Shown: positions 36,445 to 49,201, counted from the first letter of the stretch. The stretch: DNA of 64,000 bases from a bacterium (GCA_030427205.1 JAUHXC010000006.1:1-64000); one strand, 5' to 3'. Notes: generated from the letters alone by a model not told the origin. Made by a program: numbers and translations.

Positions 36445-37389
36445 TCAGGGCGTCGGGTTGTCGCGGAACCACTGCACCGTGCGCTTCAGGCCCTCTTCGA
36501 CGCTGACGTGGGGCCGATAGCCGAACGCGGCGGTGGCCGCCGAGATGTCGGCCCGGGAGCGCAGGATGTCGCCCGCCCGCGGCGGCGCGTGGATCGGTGC
36601 GAGGTCGGTGCCGAGCGCCTCGTTGATCGCGGCGACGAGCTCGAGCAGGTCGATGCTGTGGCCGCAGGCGGCGTTGTAGGCCCGCCCGCAGGTCGTCGAC
36701 GGCGCGGCGAGCGCGGCGAAGTTGGCCGCGACGACGTTGTCGATATAGGTGAAGTCGCGGCTCTGGTGGCCATCGCCGTAGATGGTCGGCCGCTCGCCGC
36801 GCAGCATGCGGGTGATGAACGCCGGGATGACCGCGGCGTACTGGCTGCGCGGGTCCTGGCGCGGGCCGAAGACGTTGAAGTAGCGCAGCCCCACCGTCTC
36901 GACGCCGAAGACCTCGTGGTAGACCCGGCAGTAGTGCTCGCCGCCGAGCTTCTGCACCGCGTAGGGCGACTTGGGCCGCGGCTCGAGGTCTTCGGTGGCC
37001 GCCTCGACGTCGTGATCGCCATAGGCGCTCGACGAGGCGGCGTAGATCAGGCGCTTGACGCCGGCCCGGCGGCAGCCTTCGAGCAGCTCGAGGGTGCCGG
37101 TCAGGTTGGCGTGGTGGGTGCGCAGCGGCTGCTCGATCGAGACCGGCACCGAGGGCAGCGCCGCCTGGTGAAAGACGCCGTCGACGCCGTCGAGCGCCCG
37201 GTCGACCGCTTTCGCGTCGAGCAGCGAGCCTTCGACGGTGGTGATCCGGTCGGCGATGTCGGCGAGGTTCTGCCGGCGGCCGGTGGAGAAGTCGTCGAGC
37301 ACCACCGCCTCGTGGCCCCGCTCGAGGGCCCCGCGGACGAGGTGTCCGCCGATGAAGCCGGCGCCGCCGGTGATCAGATAACGGGCCAT
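36445..37389 (-). CDS. NAD-dependent UDP-hexose/UDP-HexNAc 4-epimerase (WbpP/GalE-like SDR)
   Basis: A 314-residue extended short-chain dehydrogenase. The dinucleotide loop is YLITGGAGFIGGHLV, followed by the serine motif ASSSAYGD, the catalytic SPYAVQK and GLRYFNVFGPRQDP; residues after the last are typical of sugar-nucleotide 4-epimerases. The FHQAALPSVPVSI segment is typical of the WbpP/Gne group, which accepts UDP-GlcNAc and UDP-GlcNAcA; with the dehydrogenase downstream this would give UDP-GalNAcA-type donors. It heads the unit and is divergent from the nucleotidyltransferase gene, 62 bases away. Confidence 0.93.
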   Translation of the reverse strand: MARYLITGGAGFIGGHLVRGALERGHEAVVLDDFSTGRRQNLADIADRITTVEGSLLDAKAVDRALDGVDGVFHQAALPSVPVSIEQPLRTHHANLTGTLELLEGCRRAGVKRLIYAASSSAYGDHDVEAATEDLEPRPKSPYAVQKLGGEHYCRVYHEVFGVETVGLRYFNVFGPRQDPRSQYAAVIPAFITRMLRGERPTIYGDGHQSRDFTYIDNVVAANFAALAAPSTTCGRAYNAACGHSIDLLELVAAINEALGTDLAPIHAPPRAGDILRSRADISAATAAFGYRPHVSVEEGLKRTVQWFRDNPTP

Positions 37390-37451
37390 CGTCTCTCCTC
37401 GCCGGCGTCGCCGCCGTTGTCGCCGGCGGGAGCGACTGCCATCATGCCCCG

Positions 37452-38420
37452 ATGCTCCACCGGCTCCTCGTCGCCGCCCTGCGGTGCCGGCTCACCGGCG
37501 CGCGGCCCCCGGACCTGCCGGACGGGGTCGCCGCCGTCGCCGCCCGCCATCGCGTGCGCGGGACCCTCTACCACATCGGCGCGCGGATGGGCGAGCACGA
37601 CGCCGCCGCGGTCGAGCGCTCCTGGCAACTCAATGTCGCCGGGTACCTCGCCCGGATCGCCGCCGCGAAGCAGGTCTGGCCCGAGGGCGCCCCGCCGCCG
37701 CTGGTGATCAAGGGCGCCGACCTGGGGGCGCACGTCTATGGCGACCCGGGCGCCCGGGCGGCCAACGACCTCGATCTGCTGCTGCCCGATCCGCTCTTCG
37801 GCCGGGTCGAGGCCCGCCTGCCGGGTCCGCGGCGGGCACCGCCGCGCTATGAGCGCTTCGCCGGCGAGTCGCCGATCGCGGTGGGGGTCGAGGCGCAGGG
37901 GGTGCTCATCGAGCTGCATCGGGCGCTGACGCCGGCCCATCGCGATCGGCTCGACGGGGCCGCGCTGTATCGGGCCGGGCGCCCGGCGCTGCTCGACGGG
38001 CTGCCGGTGCGGGTGCCGACCGCCGAAGATCGACTGCACATCTGGCTGGCGAACGCGGCCAAGGACGCGCTGTACGTCGACCTGGGCGGGCTGCTCGATC
38101 TGGCGTTGATCCTGGAGGGGCTGGGCGCCCTGCAGCGGCCGCGCTGGCGCGATTGGCGCGCGGCGGCGCAGGCCCGGGGGCTGGGGCGACCGTGGGCGCT
38201 GGCCGTGCACCGGCTGGCGGCGAGCGGGCTGTGGCCCGGTGAGCGGCCGCCGACCTCGGTGCAGGCGCGCTGGGCGAGCCGGCTGCTGCCGCCGATCGAA
38301 GCCGGTCGGGTCGAGCCCGATCCGCGGCGGTTCCAGGCGCTCAAGCTGTGGCTGGTCGACCGGCGCCGCTGGCCGGGCATGGTCGCGCGGGGTGCCGCGA
38401 CGCTGAGGCGCAGGGGCTGA
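37452..38420 (+). CDS. nucleotidyltransferase-fold protein (NTP_transf_5-like)
   Basis: A 322-residue protein. The centre reads VIKGADLGAHVYGDPGARAANDLDLLL: the pattern KG, then R-x-x-x-DLDLL, of the uncharacterised nucleotidyltransferase family PF14907, with metal-binding aspartates in DLDLLL. A later part (EAQGVLIELHRALTP, VPTAEDRLHIWLANAAKDAL) completes the family signature. These proteins often sit beside capsule or polysaccharide genes, and this one is divergent from such a unit, but no substrate is known. The stop codon abuts that of the convergent symporter gene (TGATCA shared). The N-terminus fits ATG 37452, although no clear Shine-Dalgarno is seen. Confidence 0.88.
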   Translation: MLHRLLVAALRCRLTGARPPDLPDGVAAVAARHRVRGTLYHIGARMGEHDAAAVERSWQLNVAGYLARIAAAKQVWPEGAPPPLVIKGADLGAHVYGDPGARAANDLDLLLPDPLFGRVEARLPGPRRAPPRYERFAGESPIAVGVEAQGVLIELHRALTPAHRDRLDGAALYRAGRPALLDGLPVRVPTAEDRLHIWLANAAKDALYVDLGGLLDLALILEGLGALQRPRWRDWRAAAQARGLGRPWALAVHRLAASGLWPGERPPTSVQARWASRLLPPIEAGRVEPDPRRFQALKLWLVDRRRWPGMVARGAATLRRRG

Positions 38421-39347
38421 TCAGGCCGGGGCTGGCGCGGGCGGCCGGCGATTCCAGAACGTGGCGATGGCCAGCCCGGCGAGCAGATGCCAGATGCCCC
38501 ACCACGCCAGGATGAACGACATGCCGCCCAGGCCATCGAAGAAGTCGAAGGCCAGAACCAGCCCCAGGCCGGTATTCTGGATGCCCACCTCGATGGTCAG
38601 CGTGCGCTGGCCGTCGGGCCGAGCCCTTCCGACGCGGCCGACGAGCCAGCCCATGGCGAACGCGAGGCTGTTGTGCACGAGCACGACGCCGAAGACGACG
38701 TGGATGTAGTCGAGGAAGTAGCCGAAGTTGGCCCCGAGCGCGGCGACGACGAAGCCGCCGAAGGCCAGGATCGAGAAGCGGCGCATGGGGGTGCGCAGCC
38801 GGCTGGCCCAGGCCGGCCGGCGGGTGGTCAGCAGCATGCCGAGGGCCAGCGGCACGATCAGGATGAGGGCGATGGTCAGCCCCATGCGCGCCGGATCGAG
38901 GGCGACGCTCTTGAGCAGCGGCGTCGCCGGCGCGTAGAGCCCGCCCCAGAACGCGAGATGAAACGGCGTCAGCAGCACCGAGAGCGACGAGCTGATCCCG
39001 GTCAGCGCGACGCTGGTGGCGGTGTCGCCGCGGGCGTAGTGGGTCATGAAGTTGGAGGTGTTCCCGCCGGGGCAGGCGGCGACCATGATCATGCCCAGGG
39101 CGATGCTGGGGGTCGGCTGGATGAGCAGGATCAGCCCGTAGCTCAGCGCGGGCAGCAGCACCAGCTGCGCCAGCAGGCCCAGGAGCAGATGGCGCGGGCG
39201 GGTCAGCGCCTCGCGGAAGTCGGCCAGCCGCAGGTCGAGGGCGACGCCGAACATGATCAGCGCCAGGGTGATGTTGAGCGCCAGCAGGCCGCCGGCGTCG
39301 AAGTTGAGCTTGAGCGTATCGAGGATCAGCGCGTCGTCGGGGATCAT
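38421..39347 (-). CDS. bile acid:sodium symporter (BASS/SBF) family membrane protein
   Basis: A 308-residue protein with nine or ten membrane helices. The family motif AACPGGNTSNFMTHYARGD (sodium and substrate crossing helix) is intact, along with VEVGIQNTGLGLVLAF in the second half and LALIMFGVALDLRLADF at the start. Family members carry bile acids, pyruvate, arsenite or steroid sulphates with sodium. Start ATG 39347 follows a GC-rich leader with GGCGGCGACGAC. The gene is divergent from the barrel-protein gene at 39538 and convergent with the nucleotidyltransferase gene. The substrate is unknown; no arsenic or sulphonate genes lie near. Confidence 0.93.
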   Translation of the reverse strand: MIPDDALILDTLKLNFDAGGLLALNITLALIMFGVALDLRLADFREALTRPRHLLLGLLAQLVLLPALSYGLILLIQPTPSIALGMIMVAACPGGNTSNFMTHYARGDTATSVALTGISSSLSVLLTPFHLAFWGGLYAPATPLLKSVALDPARMGLTIALILIVPLALGMLLTTRRPAWASRLRTPMRRFSILAFGGFVVAALGANFGYFLDYIHVVFGVVLVHNSLAFAMGWLVGRVGRARPDGQRTLTIEVGIQNTGLGLVLAFDFFDGLGGMSFILAWWGIWHLLAGLAIATFWNRRPPAPAPA

Positions 39348-39537
39348 GTCGTCGCCGCCCGTGGGCTGGAGATCCGCCGTCCGGGCGCGATGGGCGCGAT
39401 GGCGATTTCGGCTTCCGTGTAGCGGATCGCTGCGCTCACGCGTCTCTCCAGATGACCGTACCGTTTGAAGTGGATCGAACTCGTAGACCGCGGCCCACGG
39501 ATGTGGTCCGCTCAAGCCTCGCAAAAAGGAGCCTCGA

Positions 39538-40047
39538 ATGCGCCCCTCTCGTCGATTGCCCGCCGCCGTCGCCCTCGCCGCCGCGCTGCTCGCCGGCCTG
39601 CTCGTCTCACCGTCGACCGCCGAGGCCCGCAAGGGCGGGCCATTCGGGCTGGGGCTCGAGATCGGTGACCCCTCCGGCCTCAGCTTCAAGTACTTCGCCG
39701 GGGGCGACACCGCCATCGACGGCGCCCTCGGCTTCAGCGTGCGCAACGACTGGTTCCACGCCAACCTCGACTACCTCGTGCACTTCCCCCAGAACTGGGG
39801 CGGGCAGAACTTCCTGCCGTACGTGGGCATCGGCGCCAAGCTGGCCGCGTGGGACGGCGATCGCCGCGACGACTGGTACGACGACGACGATCGCTTGAGC
39901 CTCGGCGCCCGGGTGCCGCTCGGGCTGGCCTGGCACCCCCGCAGCGCGCCGATCGACATCTTCCTCGAGTTCGTGCCCGCGCTCTGGGTGCTGCCGGGCA
40001 CCCACGTAGACTTCGACTTCGCCCTGGGCGCCCGCTTCTACTTCTGA
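39538..40047 (+). CDS. small outer-membrane beta-barrel protein
   Basis: A 169-residue protein with a signal peptide (RLPAAVALAAALLAGLLVS, cleaved near STAEA-RK). The mature part has eight alternating strands with glycine/aromatic turns (FGLGLEIGDPSGLSFKYF, FLPYVGIGAKLAAW, FDFALGARFYF) and the terminal phenylalanine expected of outer-membrane barrels. An acidic loop (DRRDDWYDDDDR) lies between strands. AAGGAG is well placed before the ATG. It is probably monocistronic, with the respiratory operon starting 372 bases later. It is the OmpA-barrel/OmpW-like class by shape; no specific function is known. Confidence 0.85.
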   Translation: MRPSRRLPAAVALAAALLAGLLVSPSTAEARKGGPFGLGLEIGDPSGLSFKYFAGGDTAIDGALGFSVRNDWFHANLDYLVHFPQNWGGQNFLPYVGIGAKLAAWDGDRRDDWYDDDDRLSLGARVPLGLAWHPRSAPIDIFLEFVPALWVLPGTHVDFDFALGARFYF

Positions 40048-40419
40048 GCCCCCGCGGGCCGCGCGTCGGCCCGTCGCCCACCGCCTGCCAGCCCGACCGC
40101 CGCCCGACCGACGCTCGAACCGCCGGCGCGGCAGATTGCCGCGAGCGCCGATCGCGTCGGGACCGCGTCGGCAGCGACCTTTTTCGAGGGGCGGCAAAAT
40201 GCCGCGGTGCGGCGTTCTTGCACCCCCTCGGGCTTCAACAAAAGTGATGGACTTCAGGGGGTTGGGGTGTTACACAGCGCCCCTCTCGGACCGGGAAGGG
40301 GAGTGGTACGCGTCTTGCGAACCATCCCGGGACCGCGAAGGAACGCGGCATGAGGCCGCACATCCAGGCCACTCCGTGCATCTCGAATGCCCGGCCAGCC
40401 GGTGAGGTTGCCCAAGACG
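40048..40419 (+). other. 372-base gene-free leader before the respiratory operon
   Basis: No coding frame is convincing. It has a short perfect hairpin GCGGCA-AAA-TGCCGC (40191-40205) and an A/T-richer stretch around 40235-40275 (CAACAAAAGTGATGGA, GGGTGTTACACAG) that is the likeliest promoter zone for the act-cox operon, though no standard box pair could be settled. A longer N-terminus of the next protein from ATG 40387 would use the last 33 bases. Confidence 0.5.
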
Positions 40420-41127
40420 ATGAGCGACGCAGAGAAGAAGGCCGAGGCGGAAGACGGGATCCTCGTCTTCCCCGAGTGGCACAACAAAGTTCCCAAGATC
40501 GTTTTCGGGGTCATCGGCCCGGTGGCGACCGCACTGGTCATTGGGCTGGTCTGGTACTACTTCTCGCCCGAATTCACCGACGTGGGCTACACCCCCGAGC
40601 AGCCGGTGGCCTACAGCCACAAGCTGCACGCGGGCAACATGGGCATCGACTGCCGCTACTGCCACAACCACGTGGATCAGAGCTGGTCGGCCGGGGTCCC
40701 CACGACGGCGACGTGCATGAACTGCCACACGCATGTGAAGAAGGACAGCCCGGCGCTGCTGCCCGTGCGTGAGAGCTGGGCCACCGGCAAGCCGGTGCCT
40801 TGGGTCCGGGTGCACAAGGTCGCCGACTACGCCTACTTCAACCACGCGGCCCACGTGAACCCGCGGGCCGGAGGCGAGGCGGCGATCGGCTGCGAGTCGT
40901 GCCACGGCCGGGTCGACCAGATGGTCGTCGTCGGCCAGACGGAGCCGCTCTCGATGCGCTGGTGCCTCGAGTGCCATCGCGAGCCGGAGAAGTTCCTGCG
41001 GCCCAAGAGCGAGATCACCACCATGGGCTACGAGCCCCCGGGCGGCGATCAGCACGCCGCCGGCACGAAGCTCAAGGAAATGGACAAGATCAATCCCCCC
41101 GTCCACTGCTCGGGGTGCCACCGATGA
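40420..41127 (+). CDS. actA: alternative complex III subunit A, pentahaem cytochrome c
   Basis: A 235-residue subunit with an N-terminal membrane anchor (VFGVIGPVATALVIGLVWYYF) and five haem c motifs: CRYCH, CMNCH, CESCH, CLECH and CSGCH. This haem count and the DVGYTPEQPVAYSHKLHAG lead-in are characteristic of ActA, which sits in the quinol:cytochrome c oxidoreductase and relays electrons to ActE or the oxidase. ATG 40420 is chosen (GGTGAGG upstream, at a loose distance); ATG 40387 would add 11 residues. The stop overlaps the actB start. Confidence 0.93.
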   Translation: MSDAEKKAEAEDGILVFPEWHNKVPKIVFGVIGPVATALVIGLVWYYFSPEFTDVGYTPEQPVAYSHKLHAGNMGIDCRYCHNHVDQSWSAGVPTTATCMNCHTHVKKDSPALLPVRESWATGKPVPWVRVHKVADYAYFNHAAHVNPRAGGEAAIGCESCHGRVDQMVVVGQTEPLSMRWCLECHREPEKFLRPKSEITTMGYEPPGGDQHAAGTKLKEMDKINPPVHCSGCHR

Positions 41128-44100
41128 AGACCCGCGACAACGAACCGAAGTACTGGCGTAGCCTGGATGAGCTCCAGGGGTCGGCGGCCTGGGAGCAGGC
41201 GGTGACCGACGAGTTCGCCGGTGATCTCGAGACCGAGGAGATGGACGGCACCACCCGGCGCCACTTCCTCGGCATCATGGGCGCCTCGATGGCGATGACC
41301 TCGCTCGCCGGCTGCATCCGCCGGCCCGAGCAGCACATCATGGCCTACGGCGAGATGCCGGAGAACGTGCTGCCCGGCGTGCCCAACTGGTACGCGACGG
41401 CGACCCACGTCGGCGGCGACGTGGTCGGGCTGCTCGTCGAGAGCAACGAGGGGCGGCCGACGAAGATCGAGGGCAACCCGGCCCACCCGATCAACATGGG
41501 GCGCACCAACAGCCTGCATCAGGGCAGCGTGCTCGAGCTGTACGACCCGGCCCGGCTCAAGACGCCGCGCAAGGGCATGGCGCCGGCCACCTGGGACGCC
41601 GCCGCGAAGTTCCTCGAGACGATGTCGGGCGAGATGCGGGGCAAGAGCGGCCGTGGGCTGGCGGTGCTCAGCCAGGTCAACCCCTCGCCGACCTACTACC
41701 ACCTGCGCGACCGCTTCCTGACCCGGTTCCCCCAGGCGAAGTGGTACACCTACGAGTCGGTCAGCTACGACACCCAGCGGGCGGGGCTCACCGCGGCCTA
41801 CGGCCGGGCGGTGCGGCCACTCTACCGCCTCAACAAGGCCTGGGTGGTCGTCTCGCTCGACGCCGACTTCCTGTGCACCGAGCACAACGGCGTGAGCAAC
41901 GCCAACCTGTGGTCGGTGCTGCGGTCGATCGACAAGAAGGACGACGAGCTGAGCCGGCTCTACGCCGTCGAAGGCTTCTACAGCGTCACCGGGTCGAACG
42001 CCGATCACCGGCTGCGGCTGCGGCCGAGCCAGGTGGAGGCCTTCACCTTCGCGCTCGCCGGCGAGCTGCTCGCCCAGAAGCGCATCGCCCTGCCCGCCGA
42101 CATGCGGGCGGCCATCCCCGAGCGCTCGAAGGGCCTCGACGAGAAGGCGATGGCCTTCGTCAAGGCGGTCGCCGCCGACCTGATGGACAGCCGGACCGTG
42201 CGCGGCGGGGTCCGCACCGGCGTGGTGGTGCCCGGCCGGCGCCAGTCGGCGGTGGTTCACGCGCTCGCCGCGGCCATCAACGAAGGCATCGGCGCGGTCG
42301 GCTCGACGGTCGACTACTACATCGACTACACCCGCACCGACGCGCGGCTGCCGCCCAAGTCGGGTGACCTCAGCGGCCTGGGCGACATGGCCGGCATCAA
42401 GGCCCTGACCGCCGCGCTGAACGGCGGCGAGGTCGAGACGCTGCTCGTGCTGGGCGGCAACCCGGTCTACGACGCCCCGGGCGACCTGGGCTTCGCCGAG
42501 GCGATGGCCAAGGCCAAGACCACCGTGCACCTGGCCGACCAGCCCAACGAGACTGCCAAGAAGGCCGGCTGGGCGTTGCCCCGGGCGCACTACCTCGAGA
42601 CCTGGGGCGACCTTGTCGCCCTCGACGGCACCGTCAGCATCCAGCAGCCGCTCATCGACCCGCTCTACGGCGCGTGGAGCGAGATCGAGTTGCTCGCCCG
42701 CATCCTGGGCGACGAGCCGACCGACGGCTACAGCCTCGTGCGCGGCTACTGGAAGCGGCGGGTCGGCCCGCTGGGCTTCTTCAAGAAGTGGCGCAAGTGG
42801 CTGCACGACGGCATGCACCGCGAGGTGCAGGTCATCGGCACCCTGCCGCCGACCCAGCGTCGGGTGCAGGGCATGGCCGGCTTGACCGCCGCCGACGCCC
42901 CCGCCGCCGGGCCCCGCTCGCTCGAGCTGGCCTTCATCGAGGATACCCACCTCTACGACGGCCGCTACGCCAACAACGCCTGGCTGCAGGAGGCGCCCGA
43001 TCCCATGACCAAGCTGGTCTGGGACAACGTGGTCTGTCTCTCGCCGGCGACCGCCGCCGCGCTGTCGCTGTCGAATGAAGACCGGGTGAGCCTCGAAGTG
43101 GCCGGCAAGGCCGTCGACGCGGTGGCCTGGCTTCAGCCCGGTCTGGCCGACAACCTGGCCACGGTGACCCTGGGCTACGGTCGGCGGTTCGACAACTACC
43201 TGCCGTACCACGACGAGGGCACCGTCGGCTTCGACGTCAACCCGCTGCGCACCGCCGACGCGCCGAACCTCGCGTTCGGCGCGGTGGTCGCCAAGCGCAA
43301 CGGCAAGTACCCGCTGGCGACGGTTCAGCCCTACGACCGCCTCGAGCCGGGCTTCGGCTACGAGCGGCGGCCGTTCGTGCGCGAGCTGCCCGTCGAGGAG
43401 TACCGGAAGAACCCGCAGTTCGCCAAGCCGGGCATCATCGAGCACGGCAAGCCCTTCCCGCAGGGCAAGCTGGTCGCCCATCCGCCCGCCCGGGCCCTGC
43501 ACGACGACCCGATCAAGTACGACACCGGGTATCAGTGGGGCATGGTCATCGACCTCAACACGTGCACCGGATGCAACACCTGCATCGTGGCGTGCGTGTC
43601 CGAGAACAACATCATGTCGGTGGGCAAGGACCAGATCCGGCGCGGCCGTGACATGCACTGGATCCGCATGGACCGGTACTTCACGACCAACGAGAAAGAT
43701 CCCGACAACCCGCACGTGGTGCACCAGCCGATGGTCTGCCAGCAGTGCGAGATGGCGCCGTGTGAGAACGTCTGCCCGGTGGCGGCCACCGTCCACAGCC
43801 CCGAGGGGCTCAACGACATGGTCTACAACCGCTGCATCGGCACCCGGTACTGCGCGAACAACTGCCCGTTCAAGGTGCGGAAGTTCAACTTCTACAACTA
43901 CGCGAAGGGGCAGCCCGAGACCTACCACATGGTCCGCAACCCCGACGTGACCGTGCGGTTCCGCGGTGTGATGGAGAAGTGCACCTACTGCACTCAGCGC
44001 ATCTCCCGCGGCCGGCGGCGGGCCAACGAGGCCGAGACGCCCGAGCTGAAGAAGAAGGAGATCGCCGCGATCACCCCGGCGTGCGCCCAGGCGTGCCCCA

Positions 44101-44261
44101 CCGGGTCGATCGTCTTCGGCGACATCAACGACAAGGAGAGCCGGGTCGCCAAGCTCAAGGCGCACGACCGGGATTACGGGCTCCTGACGGAGCTCAACAT
44201 CCGCCCGCGCACGTCGTACCTGGCCAAGGTGCGCAACCCCAACCCCAAGCTGGTGGGCTAA
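41124..44261 (+). CDS. actB: alternative complex III subunit B, molybdopterin-oxidoreductase-like fused to four-cluster iron-sulfur domain
   Basis: A 1045-residue exported protein. A twin-arginine motif ([15 protein letters not shown]) lies near residue 45, after a non-hydrophobic lead, so it is sent folded to the periplasm. Residues 65-760 resemble molybdopterin oxidoreductases but lack the molybdenum ligand, as is known for ActB1. Residues 810-1000 hold four ferredoxin motifs: [37 protein letters not shown] and CTYCTQR with CAQACPTG, as in NrfC/PsrB (ActB2). The fused form is typical of most bacterial complexes. It starts within the actA stop (ATGA). Confidence 0.95.
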   Translation: MKTRDNEPKYWRSLDELQGSAAWEQAVTDEFAGDLETEEMDGTTRRHFLGIMGASMAMTSLAGCIRRPEQHIMAYGEMPENVLPGVPNWYATATHVGGDVVGLLVESNEGRPTKIEGNPAHPINMGRTNSLHQGSVLELYDPARLKTPRKGMAPATWDAAAKFLETMSGEMRGKSGRGLAVLSQVNPSPTYYHLRDRFLTRFPQAKWYTYESVSYDTQRAGLTAAYGRAVRPLYRLNKAWVVVSLDADFLCTEHNGVSNANLWSVLRSIDKKDDELSRLYAVEGFYSVTGSNADHRLRLRPSQVEAFTFALAGELLAQKRIALPADMRAAIPERSKGLDEKAMAFVKAVAADLMDSRTVRGGVRTGVVVPGRRQSAVVHALAAAINEGIGAVGSTVDYYIDYTRTDARLPPKSGDLSGLGDMAGIKALTAALNGGEVETLLVLGGNPVYDAPGDLGFAEAMAKAKTTVHLADQPNETAKKAGWALPRAHYLETWGDLVALDGTVSIQQPLIDPLYGAWSEIELLARILGDEPTDGYSLVRGYWKRRVGPLGFFKKWRKWLHDGMHREVQVIGTLPPTQRRVQGMAGLTAADAPAAGPRSLELAFIEDTHLYDGRYANNAWLQEAPDPMTKLVWDNVVCLSPATAAALSLSNEDRVSLEVAGKAVDAVAWLQPGLADNLATVTLGYGRRFDNYLPYHDEGTVGFDVNPLRTADAPNLAFGAVVAKRNGKYPLATVQPYDRLEPGFGYERRPFVRELPVEEYRKNPQFAKPGIIEHGKPFPQGKLVAHPPARALHDDPIKYDTGYQWGMVIDLNTCTGCNTCIVACVSENNIMSVGKDQIRRGRDMHWIRMDRYFTTNEKDPDNPHVVHQPMVCQQCEMAPCENVCPVAATVHSPEGLNDMVYNRCIGTRYCANNCPFKVRKFNFYNYAKGQPETYHMVRNPDVTVRFRGVMEKCTYCTQRISRGRRRANEAETPELKKKEIAAITPACAQACPTGSIVFGDINDKESRVAKLKAHDRDYGLLTELNIRPRTSYLAKVRNPNPKLVG

Positions 44262-44265
44262 GAGG

Positions 44266-45667
<1,402 letters not shown>

Positions 45668-45675
<8 letters not shown>

Positions 45676-46207
45676 GATGCGCAAGAACTGGGGGCTCGTC
45701 GCCGAGTTCGACAACCCCGGGGCCCTGCTCGAGGCGGCCCACAAAGTTCAGGAGGCGGGGTACCGCAAGTGGGAGACCTGGTCGCCCTTCCCGATCCACG
45801 GCATGGACGACGCCCAGGGTCTGGGCGGCTCCAAGGTACCCTGGATCACGCTCGGCGGCGGGCTGACGGGCTTCACCATCGGCCTGACCCTGCAGTGGTG
45901 GAGCGGCGCTGTGGCCTACCCCCTGGTCATCGGCGGCAAGCCGCTGTTCAGCTGGGAGTTCGCGGTGCCGGTGACCTTCGAACTGTCGATCCTGCTGGCG
46001 GCCTTCGGCACCGTGTTCGGCATGTTCATCCTCAACAAGCTGCCCCGGCCGTATCACCCGCTCGACAAGCACCCCGAGTTCCGCGGGGTGACCGACGACA
46101 AGTTCTTCCTGTCGATCGAGGTCAGCGACCCCAAGTTCGACGTGCACCGCAGCAAGGCCTTCCTCGAAGAGCTGGGCGGGCGCGGCGTGACGCTGGTGGA
46201 GGAGTAG
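45668..46207 (+). CDS. actD: alternative complex III subunit D (DUF3341)
   Basis: A 179-residue protein. The soluble N-terminus has the DUF3341 pattern ([34 protein letters not shown]), then two membrane helices ([19 protein letters not shown] and [19 protein letters not shown]) and a short tail ending VTLVEE. GGAGGAGG precedes the ATG at 45668, which lies inside actC. Known ActD subunits help to hold the complex together and bear no redox centre. Confidence 0.94.
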
Positions 46208-46212
46208 GCCAG

Positions 46213-46863
46213 ATGAAGACCACGTTTCTTTCGGCCTTGATGCTGCGTGGCCTGGTGGTCGGCGTGGCCCTCGCCGGGCTCTTCGGGTGTCGCGGTGAGC
46301 CGTCGTCGAAGCCGCCGGTGCACCTCAACCCGAACATGGACACCCAGGACAAGTACAAGCCGTATCGGACGTCGGCGTTCTTCGAGGACGGCCGCGCGAT
46401 GCGCACGCCGCCGGCCAATACCGTGCCCTATGGGCGGGTGGCCGCGGAGGGTTTCCAGGATCCGATGATGCTCGGCGCCGATGACGCGCTGCACCTCGGC
46501 TACGCCTCCATCGGCGCCGACGGGCAGCCGCAGTGGGTCGAGACCATTCCCCTCGAGCCCTCGATGGCGATGCTCGAGCGCGGCCAGCAGCGCTATGGCA
46601 TCTACTGCGCGCCGTGCCATGACAACGCGGGCGGCGGCAAGGGGCCGGTGACCATGCGCGACTGGCCGCTGCCGATTCCCTCGTACCACGAGGACCGGCT
46701 GCGCCAGATGTCGGTGGGCGAGATCTACAAGGCGATCACCTACGGGGTGAACAACAACAACATGCCGTCCTACGCGCAGCAGATCGGGGTCGCCGACCGG
46801 TGGGCCATCGTCGCCTACGTGCGCGCCCTGCAGCTCAGCCAGCAGATGCTGGCCGGGCAGTGA
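46213..46863 (+). CDS. actE: alternative complex III subunit E, monohaem cytochrome c lipoprotein
   Basis: A 216-residue lipoprotein: lipobox VALAGLFGCRGE, then an acidic/tyrosine-rich lead (NMDTQDKYKPYRTSAFFEDG), and one haem c site CAPCH followed by the methionine-bearing NNNMPSYAQQIGVADRWAIVAYVRALQ. It is the mobile-facing electron carrier of the complex, likely passing electrons to the haem on oxidase subunit II. GGAGGAG precedes ATG 46213, five bases after the actD stop. Confidence 0.93.
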   Translation: MKTTFLSALMLRGLVVGVALAGLFGCRGEPSSKPPVHLNPNMDTQDKYKPYRTSAFFEDGRAMRTPPANTVPYGRVAAEGFQDPMMLGADDALHLGYASIGADGQPQWVETIPLEPSMAMLERGQQRYGIYCAPCHDNAGGGKGPVTMRDWPLPIPSYHEDRLRQMSVGEIYKAITYGVNNNNMPSYAQQIGVADRWAIVAYVRALQLSQQMLAGQ

Positions 46864-46876
46864 GGGGAGGTCGATA

Positions 46877-48074
<1,198 letters not shown>

Positions 48075-48082
<8 letters not shown>

Positions 48083-48365
48083 TCACGCGCACGACGATCA
48101 TCCGCTTCCGCCGCCGGAGCCCGACGCTCTGCCCCTGGGCCAGATCGTCTTCTGGGGCGTGGGCTGCTTCGTGGCGACCGTGGCGGTCATCATCGCCCTC
48201 GGCAGCTACTTCTGGCTCGAGCGCCAGGCCGAAGATGTCGACAAGGTCCTGGGCCACAACTCGATGCAGGCCCAGATCGAAGAGCAGGCCAAGCAGGAAG
48301 CCAAGGGCCTGCAGAACATCGACAAGGCCATGAAGACCCTGTCCGAGCAGAAAGAGATCAAGTGA
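48075..48365 (+). CDS. small single-helix membrane protein of the act operon
   Basis: A 96-residue protein with a histidine/proline-rich head (SDHAHDDHPLPPPEPDALPLG), one membrane helix (IVFWGVGCFVATVAVIIALGS) and a charged helical tail (AQIEEQAKQEAKGLQNIDKA). It overlaps actF by eight bases and the SCO gene by four, so it is tied to complex III and oxidase assembly. It may be an ActG-like subunit or an assembly factor; only position supports this. Confidence 0.82.
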
Positions 48366-49201
48366 GCCTCGACCGCCTGCATCTCCCGACCCCGCTCGGC
48401 GCGCTGCTCGCGTGCATGGCGGTGGTGTGTCTGGGGGGCGAGGCGGTCGCGCAGCTCAACCTGCCGCCCAAGGAGATGAAGGACGTGCGGGTCGTCGAGC
48501 ACCTCGGCGATACGATCCCGCTCGACCTGAAGTTCCGCGACGAGACCGGCGCCGAGGTGAGCCTGCGGCAGTACTTCGACGGCGAGCGGCCGGTGCTGCT
48601 CAGCCTCGTCTACTACAACTGCCCGATGCTCTGTAACCTCGTGCTCAACGGCGCGATCGAGGGCTTGCAGGGCGTCGAGTTCACCCCGGGCGAGGAGTTC
48701 GAGATCGTCACCGTCAGCATCGACCACCGCGAGGGGCCGGAGCTGGCGGCGGCGAAGAAGAAGACCTATCTCGAGCAATACGGTCGGCAGGGGGCTGGCA
48801 AGGGCTGGCACTTCCTGACGGGCGATCGGGACGCGATCGGGGCCCTGGCCGAGGCGGTCGGCTTCGGCTTTCAGTACGACCCCGACCGCATGGAGTACGC
48901 CCATGGGGCAGCCATCTTCTTCGTCTCGCCGAAGGGGGTGCTGACCCGCTACCTGTATGGCATCCAGTACGAGCCGAAGCAGCTGCGGCTGGCCCTCGTC
49001 GAAGCCGGCGAAGGCACCATCGGCAGCACGATCGACCAGCTCCTGCTGCGTTGCTACATGTACAACCCCGACAGCCGGGAATACGCCTTCTACATCTGGG
49101 GCGCGATGCGGCTGGGGGGGTTGCTGACGATCGTTCTGATCGCCGGCATGTTGTTCATCCTCTGGCGTCGCGAGCGGCGCCAGAACTACGGCGCGGTCTG
49201 A
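48362..49201 (+). CDS. sco: SCO1/SenC-family copper chaperone
   Basis: A 279-residue thioredoxin-like copper protein for oxidase CuA assembly. The copper site is CPMLC (Cys87, Cys91) with His181 in EYAHGAAIFFVSP. A signal peptide starts the protein and a second hydrophobic helix (MRLGGLLTIVLIAGMLFILW) ends it, so it is membrane-bound at both ends; most SCO proteins have one N-terminal anchor only. GTG 48362 overlaps the previous stop (GTGA). Subunit II, its presumed target, follows 44 bases on. Confidence 0.94.
   Translation: MSLDRLHLPTPLGALLACMAVVCLGGEAVAQLNLPPKEMKDVRVVEHLGDTIPLDLKFRDETGAEVSLRQYFDGERPVLLSLVYYNCPMLCNLVLNGAIEGLQGVEFTPGEEFEIVTVSIDHREGPELAAAKKKTYLEQYGRQGAGKGWHFLTGDRDAIGALAEAVGFGFQYDPDRMEYAHGAAIFFVSPKGVLTRYLYGIQYEPKQLRLALVEAGEGTIGSTIDQLLLRCYMYNPDSREYAFYIWGAMRLGGLLTIVLIAGMLFILWRRERRQNYGAV

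Noticed and set aside
41124..44261. ActB read as a formate dehydrogenase or polysulfide reductase
   Set aside because: The molybdopterin-like part lacks the metal ligand, and the flanking pentahaem, NrfD-like and DUF3341 genes define alternative complex III.
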